Below are positions 30,496-34,363 of a stretch of 34,363 nt of DNA, one piece after another (positions within the stretch are counted from its first letter, which is position 1; each line of letters starts with the position of its first letter). The stretch spans positions 1 through 34,363 of the forward strand of contig JAFXQD010000031.1 of NCBI GenBank assembly GCA_017527365.1, in the 5' to 3' direction. Under the pieces are notes generated by a model that saw nothing but the letters and a program-made list of their open reading frames with translations, was not told where the DNA came from and made no database searches. The position numbers and the translations under genes were made by a program. Origin of the DNA: Oscillibacter sp. GTDB taxonomy: Bacteria > Bacillota > Clostridia > Oscillospirales > Oscillospiraceae.

Positions 30496-30801
30496 ATGTT
30501 TTCCCTTCGTGAGTTTATCAAGAAAGGCTTTTTGGACGCCGTCGGCAGGCTGCCCGACTATCAGGTGGTTCTCAACGCCGCCGGGTGGTGCGACAAGGGC
30601 GTGTTGGCGCAAGACGACCTCGCGGAGATTCAGGCCGCGATTGACGCGCACAACGCCGCCGCGACGGTTCCGCAGGGCGCCGACAACGGCGGACAGAGCG
30701 CCGCCGACAGTCCGCAGGGCGCGGGCGACAATACGGAGGACGCGCCGTCCGAACAGGACGCGGACGCCGACAACGCCGACGCGCCGCCCGTCCCCAACTG
30801 A
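30496..30801 (+). CDS. Last gene of the particle operon, unknown function
   Basis: 101 residues. N-terminal half is a compact helical domain (MFSLREFIKKGFLDAVGRLP and LAEIQAAIDAHN); the second half is a very acidic, Gln/Ala/Asp-rich disordered tail (about residues 55-101). The ATG at 30496 has an AAGGAGG site 13 bases after the previous stop. It ends eight bases before the terminator. It resembles small genes commonly placed after tail fibres in Clostridia phages. No lysis or enzymatic motif was seen. Confidence 0.6.
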   Translation: MFSLREFIKKGFLDAVGRLPDYQVVLNAAGWCDKGVLAQDDLAEIQAAIDAHNAAATVPQGADNGGQSAADSPQGAGDNTEDAPSEQDADADNADAPPVPN

Positions 30802-30808
30802 CGCGCAC

Positions 30809-30846
30809 AAAGCCGCCCCGTCTTTCCGACAGGGCGGCTTGCTTTT
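30809..30846 (+). terminator. Terminator of the particle operon
   Basis: AAGCCGCCC (30809-30817) pairs with GGGCGGCTT (30832-30840), extended by GTC/GAC, followed by GCTTTTCC. Confidence 0.85.
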
Positions 30847-30871
30847 CCATATAAACGCGTAAGGGCGGGCG

Positions 30872-31711
30872 TTATCCGGGGACGCGCACGACGCAAATCA
30901 AATAACCGTCGTCCCACGCGGCGCGGATGCGCGTCCGCCCCTTGCCCGCCGGGAACACAAGCCCGTTTTCGTCCACCGTGGCCACGGACGCGTCTTCCGT
31001 CGTCCACGTAATCGGCGCCGACACGCCCGACACTTTCAACTGGTACTCGCCCTCTTCCACCGTGCGCGTAAAGTCCGACACGTTCAGCTTTGCGTCGGTC
31101 GAAGTCGTGCCCGTAATCATGCGGGCGACGCACAAGCCCTTCTTTACGCCGTCGGTCACAATCACGTTGACCGTCCCATGGGAAACCGCCGTAATCTTGC
31201 CGTTGTCGTCCGCGGACGCCACGTCCGGGTTTTGGCTAATCCACGTGAAAGGCCCGTCGCTTCCGCCCGTGACGCGGATGGTCGCGCTCTCGCCCAGCGT
31301 GCGGAGGGTAAAGTCATGGGAGCTCAGGGTAATGCCGTCCGGGAGGGCTTTCGCGGCGGCGTAGTCCATGACGACGGGCTCCGGTTCGGGTTCCGGCTCC
31401 GGTTCGACGGGAATTTCTTCCGGTTCGCTTTCGATTTCGCCGCCTTCAACGGCTTCTTCCGCGCCGCTAACGCTTTCTTGCGCCGCTTCCGCGCCGTCAA
31501 CGGCTTCTTCCGTCCTGTCGTTGCGTCCGGGCAGGGACGTGACCCCCGTTTCCGCGCCGTATTTGCCGTCCGTGAACTGGTAAACCCGTTGCAGAATCAC
31601 GTCGCCGTAGCGCAGGTATACCAGCAAGCCCGACAACAGCAGGATAATGAGGACTAACAGAAACGTAACAAAGGCGCCGCCGCCCTGTTTCCGGGGTTCG
31701 TTTTCTTCCAT
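30872..31711 (-). CDS. Membrane-anchored protein with two BIG2-type Ig-like domains
   Basis: 279 residues from the ATG at 31711 (MEENEPRK), which has an AAGGAG ribosome site eight bases upstream. A frame extension to 31759 would begin at about the predicted transcription start and has no proper site. A transmembrane segment (about residues 13-37), a Glu/Pro-rich stalk (about 60-110, repeats of EPEPEP) and two Ig-like domains follow: one with ITLSSHDFTLRTLGESATIRV and VASADDNGKITAVSHGTVNVIV, the second with FTRTVEEGEYQL and ASVATVDENGLVFPAGKGRTRI. Such proteins face the outside and may help wall binding or adhesion. Single-gene unit downstream of the particle operon, convergent with it. Confidence 0.88.
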   Translation of the reverse strand: MEENEPRKQGGGAFVTFLLVLIILLLSGLLVYLRYGDVILQRVYQFTDGKYGAETGVTSLPGRNDRTEEAVDGAEAAQESVSGAEEAVEGGEIESEPEEIPVEPEPEPEPEPVVMDYAAAKALPDGITLSSHDFTLRTLGESATIRVTGGSDGPFTWISQNPDVASADDNGKITAVSHGTVNVIVTDGVKKGLCVARMITGTTSTDAKLNVSDFTRTVEEGEYQLKVSGVSAPITWTTEDASVATVDENGLVFPAGKGRTRIRAAWDDGYLICVVRVPG

Positions 31712-31764
31712 AACGCGCCGCTCCTTTCTCTTGCCCGACAGCTTGTCCAAAAATTCCATGCCTT

Positions 31765-31793
31765 ATCATAGCGGGTTTTGGGTTGCGCGTCAA
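31765..31793 (-). promoter_or_regulatory. Promoter of the Ig-like protein gene
   Basis: Minus strand TTGACG (31788-31793), a 17-base spacer and TATGAT (31765-31770). Start near 31758, which rules out the ATG at 31759 as the gene start. Confidence 0.75.
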
Positions 31794-31828
31794 GGCGGAT
31801 TTTGTGAACAATTTCGCAAAAACGCGGC

Positions 31829-32443
31829 TCAAGCCCCGGCGAAACGGAAAATAATTCCAATCGCGGCGGCGAAGGCGATAAAGGCTATGGGGTGCAAGTC
31901 CCTGACGCGGGGGACGGCGTTTGTCAGGACGAGCAGGAGCGCGGCCAAGAGGAGTTGCGGCCACAAAAAGAGCGCGCCGCCGCTCAGGGAAACGCTGTTG
32001 ACAAGCCCCTCCCCGGCGATTCGGATTCCCGTCAGGACTTCCAGAAAGACGCTCACGCACGCCGCGCCGATGAGCCCCGTGGACGCGGGGCGCAGTCCGT
32101 AGAAGGCGCGTTCGACCCACGGATTTTCGCGGAAGCCCCGCAGGAACGCCGCCACAAGCAGTATCACAATAATAGACGGCGTGACCTCTCCGAGCGTGGC
32201 GACGACCGCGCCGGGGACGCCCGCGACCGTGAAGCCGACGTAGGTCGCCATATTGATTCCGATAGGGCCGGGGGTGGATTCCGAAACCGCCAGCATATTC
32301 ATTAAATCCCCGTAGGAATACCATCCGGTGGTCTCGCCGATGTTTTTCAGGAACGGCAGGGTAGCCATGCCGCCGCCGACCGCGAAAAGCCCCGTCTTAA
32401 AGAACTCCCAGTAGAGCTTTAACAAAATCATTCCGTAGCTCAT
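31829..32443 (-). CDS. Chromate transporter, ChrA-type half protein 2
   Basis: 204 residues. CHR-domain membrane protein with FFKTGLFAVGGGMATLPFL near the start and SESTPGPIGINMATYVGF (near 50-67), followed by five to six hydrophobic segments. Many Gram-positives encode the two halves of ChrA as separate genes that form a heterodimer for chromate or a related oxyanion. It overlaps the first half gene by four bases (ATGA), so the pair is made together. Confidence 0.9.
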   Translation of the reverse strand: MSYGMILLKLYWEFFKTGLFAVGGGMATLPFLKNIGETTGWYSYGDLMNMLAVSESTPGPIGINMATYVGFTVAGVPGAVVATLGEVTPSIIVILLVAAFLRGFRENPWVERAFYGLRPASTGLIGAACVSVFLEVLTGIRIAGEGLVNSVSLSGGALFLWPQLLLAALLLVLTNAVPRVRDLHPIAFIAFAAAIGIIFRFAGA

Positions 32444-33012
32444 GCGCCCTCCGATTTCTTGCCCCGCGCCTCGAACGCTTTCAGCGCCGCGCCCGCCGCC
32501 GCCGACAACAGCACAAACCATACGGGCGACAAATTGAAAACCACGCTTCCCGCCAGCACAAACGCGAAAATAACGGCTGTCCGGTAGTCGACGACCGACT
32601 TTTTCAACAGCTTCACAGTCGCGTTGAAAATCAGGACGCACACGCAGACTTGGATTCCCGCGAACGCGTTGCGCACCTCCGCAATGTCGGCAAAGTTGGA
32701 AATCAGCCCCGCGATAACGGAGATGAGTACCAGCGACGGAAAGACCACCCCCAGCGTGGCGGCAATCCCGCCCGGAATCCCCGCCTGTTTCTGCCCGACA
32801 AAGGTCGCCGTGTTCACCGCGATAATGCCCGGCGTGCACTGCCCAAGGGCGTAATAGTCCACAAGCTCCTCGTCCGTCGCCCAGCGGCGCACGACGACCA
32901 CTTCCCGTTGCAAAATCGGCAACATCGCCATGCCGCCGCCGAACGTAATCGCGCCTATTTTGGCGAACGTCACGAACAAATCCCGCAATGCTTCCAAACG
33001 CTCCCTCGTCAT
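32440..33012 (-). CDS. Chromate transporter, ChrA-type half protein 1
   Basis: 190 residues, first half of the pair. ITFGGGMAMLPILQREVV (near 22-40) and GQCTPGIIAVNTATFVGQ (near 57-74) are the CHR signature, and four to five further hydrophobic segments follow. The start ATG at 33012 (MTRERLEAL) has a GGGAGGA site. It begins 26 bases after the birA stop, so birA-chrA-chrA is probably one transcript, an unusual combination. A real role in chromate export cannot be proved from the sequence. Confidence 0.9.
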   Translation of the reverse strand: MTRERLEALRDLFVTFAKIGAITFGGGMAMLPILQREVVVVRRWATDEELVDYYALGQCTPGIIAVNTATFVGQKQAGIPGGIAATLGVVFPSLVLISVIAGLISNFADIAEVRNAFAGIQVCVCVLIFNATVKLLKKSVVDYRTAVIFAFVLAGSVVFNLSPVWFVLLSAAAGAALKAFEARGKKSEGA

Positions 33013-33038
33013 GAAAAGTCCTCCCAAATTCCCTCTTG

Positions 33039-34040
33039 CTACTCGACATAGCCGTACATCCCGCGCACGGAGACCTCCCCCGCCCGCACGACGCGCTCCG
33101 CGCCGCCCGCGCCGCGCACTACCAGCCCGAAACGCCCGTCCAGCCCGACGGCCTCCGCCTCCTCGCGCCGCCCGTCGGGGGAAAGCAGTTGCACCCGCCT
33201 GCCGATATTCACGCAGTCGCGGCGGGCGGCGTCCAAGTACGCCGACAAATCCCCGGCGCACAGCGCGGCGTAAGCCTTGTCAAGCTCTTCGATAATCGCC
33301 GCCGCCAGTTGCGGGCGCGACACGGGCTCTCCGAGCTCCCATGAAAGGGAAGTCGCCATAGCCGCCACGTCGGGGGAGAAGTCGCCGGGCGCCTGCCCGA
33401 CGTTCACGCCGATTCCTATCACGACGTGCGCCACGCGCCCGCTCTCGCCCTCCATGGAAAGTTCCGTCAGAATCCCGCAGACTTTCTTCCCGTTCAGCAC
33501 GGGGTCGTTGGGCCATTTCAGCCCCGGACGCGCCCCGCAAACGCGCTCGACCGCCGCGCACACGCTCTCGCCCGCCAGAGCCGTCAGCGGAAGGAGCCTT
33601 TCGGGCGGAAGTTCCGGGCACAACAGGGCGCTCAGATAGATTCCCTTGCCTTTCGGGGACTGGAAACCCCGCCCCATGCGCCCGCGCCCCGCGCTCTGGG
33701 CGTCGGCGACGACCACCGCGCCGTTCGGGGCGCCTTGCGCCGCCATGCGCTTGCAGTCGGCGTTCGTGGAGCCGGTTTCGCCCAGACAGGTTATCGCGCC
33801 CCCAATCACGCGCACGGCGCCGAGGAAGCGGCGGATTTCCGGTTCCGTGAGCGCGTCGGGGGCGGCGCGGAGGCGGTAGCCCCGGCCGGGCGCGGCGTCG
33901 ATGTCGTAGCCGCCGCGCCGCAGGGCGTCCACGGCCTTCCACACCGCCGAGCGGCTCAACCCTAAACGGCGGCTCAGTTCCCCTCCGGAGACCGTGTTCC
34001 CGCCGCGCAAAAGTTGCAGAATCGTTTCCCGACTGCCCAT
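33039..34040 (-). CDS. birA: Bifunctional biotin ligase / repressor BirA
   Basis: 333 residues. An N-terminal winged helix-turn-helix (about residues 1-60: GGELSRRLGLSRSAVWKAVDALRRGGY), the BPL/LPL catalytic domain with GRGRMGRGFQSPKGKGIYLS (in pieces near 115-135) and KWPNDPVLNGKKVCGILTE (near 174-192), and the small C-terminal domain (about 280-333). It makes biotinyl-AMP, transfers biotin to carboxylases and, when loaded with biotinyl-AMP, represses biotin genes; the operator at 282-315 in front of bioY is a plausible target. ATG at 34040 with an AGGCGGGGAGCG site. Confidence 0.96.
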   Translation of the reverse strand: MGSRETILQLLRGGNTVSGGELSRRLGLSRSAVWKAVDALRRGGYDIDAAPGRGYRLRAAPDALTEPEIRRFLGAVRVIGGAITCLGETGSTNADCKRMAAQGAPNGAVVVADAQSAGRGRMGRGFQSPKGKGIYLSALLCPELPPERLLPLTALAGESVCAAVERVCGARPGLKWPNDPVLNGKKVCGILTELSMEGESGRVAHVVIGIGVNVGQAPGDFSPDVAAMATSLSWELGEPVSRPQLAAAIIEELDKAYAALCAGDLSAYLDAARRDCVNIGRRVQLLSPDGRREEAEAVGLDGRFGLVVRGAGGAERVVRAGEVSVRGMYGYVE

Positions 34041-34079
34041 AACGCTCCCCGCCTTTGTCGCACATAGTAAAGCGAAATT

Positions 34080-34108
34080 AGTTTAGCATGTTTTTCGGCG
34101 CTTGTAAA
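34080..34108 (-). promoter_or_regulatory. Promoter of birA-chrA-chrA
   Basis: Minus strand TTTACA (34103-34108), a 17-base spacer and TAAACT (34080-34085). The -35 lies in GGTTTACAAG, which looks like one arm of a BirA operator, but no second arm is found at the proper distance. Confidence 0.6.
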
Positions 34109-34182
34109 CCGTCCATGCGCACAGCTTTTTCCGCTTCCGCCGTCGGATTCTTTATCTTTTTGTCGGCGGACGCCGCAAAGAG

Positions 34183-34209
34183 AGCCCTCCCTGCGCGGCG
34201 GGGAGGGCT
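34183..34209. other. Hairpin upstream of birA
   Basis: AGCCCTCCC (34183-34191) with GGGAGGGCT (34201-34209), loop of nine. No T run is nearby. The intergenic stretch 34041-34363 otherwise holds the birA promoter, a terminator and repeat copy C, and no gene that I can support. Confidence 0.5.
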
Positions 34210-34255
34210 CGGCGGCTTATCCCAATGTCATTTACTTAGGGAAACCCTTCCCCCT

Positions 34256-34291
34256 GTCCCCCTCCCCAAAGGGGAGGGGGGACGCTTTTTT
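34256..34291 (+). terminator. Terminator-like hairpin
   Basis: GTCCCCCTCCCC-AAA-GGGGAGGGGGGAC followed by GCTTTTTT. A very strong plus-strand terminator, although no plus-strand gene precedes it in the window. It may be part of a mobile repeat like the neighbouring copy C. Confidence 0.75.
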
Positions 34292-34309
34292 ATGAGCTTT
34301 TCGTCTCTG

Positions 34310-34356
34310 TGTCTCCCCCTTTGGGGGAGATGTCACGCAGTGCCGGAGGGGGTTTT
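34310..34356 (+). repeat. Dispersed palindromic repeat, copy C
   Basis: TCTCCCCCTTTGGGGGAG, then ATGTCACGCAGTGCCGGAGGGGGT. The core hairpin differs from copy A by paired changes (CGC-GCA-GCG becomes CAC-GCA-GTG), which keep the stem. Confidence 0.8.
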
Positions 34357-34363
34357 TATTAAA

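Larger units (their letters stand above)
19596..30846 (+). mobile_element. SOS-controlled phage-derived capsid/packaging operon (GTA-like candidate)
   Basis: One 11.25-kb unidirectional unit with a single promoter (19596-19625), 12 tightly packed genes and one terminator (30809-30846). Gene order is small terminase candidate, large terminase, small membrane protein, portal, scaffold, capsid, gp4-like, gp10-like, fibre and four distal genes, which is the morphogenesis order of P22-like podoviruses. All frames are intact. Missing are integrase or transposase, a repressor, replication genes, endolysin/holin proper and the ejection proteins of P22-like phages. No att repeat or tRNA was seen at the edges. 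Flanking genes on both sides are ordinary minus-strand bacterial genes. Codon and base use match the host. Reading it as a domesticated particle is inference; a remnant or satellite is the alternative. Confidence 0.75.

Noticed and set aside
34101..34110. CTTGTAAACC as a BirA operator in front of birA
   Set aside because: Only one arm is present. The matching arm at 14-16 bases is missing, and the match is largely explained by the TTTACA -35 box.

Overview
This is a GC-rich chromosomal segment of a Gram-positive bacterium. It most likely belongs to a gut-type Clostridia lineage such as Oscillospirales or Christensenellales. The clues are the ylxM-ffh-rpsP-khpA block, a G5/3D-domain cell-wall protein, an ECF biotin transporter (BioY) with a BirA operator, Gram-positive-type LexA operators, strong AGGAGG-type ribosome sites, and dispersed CTCCCCCTTTGGGGGAG repeats typical of this group. 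The genus assignment is inference.

Layout. 1-5.6 kb: partial bioY with a BirA-operator promoter, a 3D-domain protein, an orphan RelB/DinJ-type antitoxin, the SRP/ribosome block ylxM-ffh-rpsP-khpA, and a metallophosphoesterase. 5.7-11.2 kb (minus strand): pheST, with a tight two-gene pair directly upstream (AAA/ABC-type ATPase plus a PD-(D/E)XK-like protein) that looks like an acquired defence pair. 11.3-14.7 kb: a membrane-anchored polysaccharide deacetylase, a promoter followed by a probable structured RNA, a Dus enzyme, an ABM-domain protein and an RluA-type pseudouridine synthase. 14.8-19.4 kb: CstA, a TIR/BspA-type leucine-rich-repeat fusion, a facing pair of palindromic repeats, a small hypothetical protein and a membrane-anchored extracytoplasmic protein.

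19.6-30.85 kb is the most striking part: one unidirectional operon of 12 genes for a P22/podovirus-like particle. It encodes a small terminase candidate, large terminase, a small membrane protein, portal, scaffold, capsid protein, a gp4-like head-completion protein, a gp10-like tail protein, a fibre and four distal genes. It runs from a single promoter that carries three LexA-like (SOS) operators to one terminator. No integrase, repressor, replication, endolysin or recognisable ejection genes are present, and both flanks look chromosomal. I read it as a DNA-damage-controlled, domesticated capsid/packaging system (gene-transfer-agent-like or a defective phage), which is inference from architecture.

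30.9-34.4 kb (minus strand): an Ig-like (BIG2) membrane-anchored protein and a birA-chrA-chrA operon, then an intergenic region with hairpins and a third copy of the palindromic repeat. BirA here probably represses bioY at the other end of the window through the operator at 282-315.
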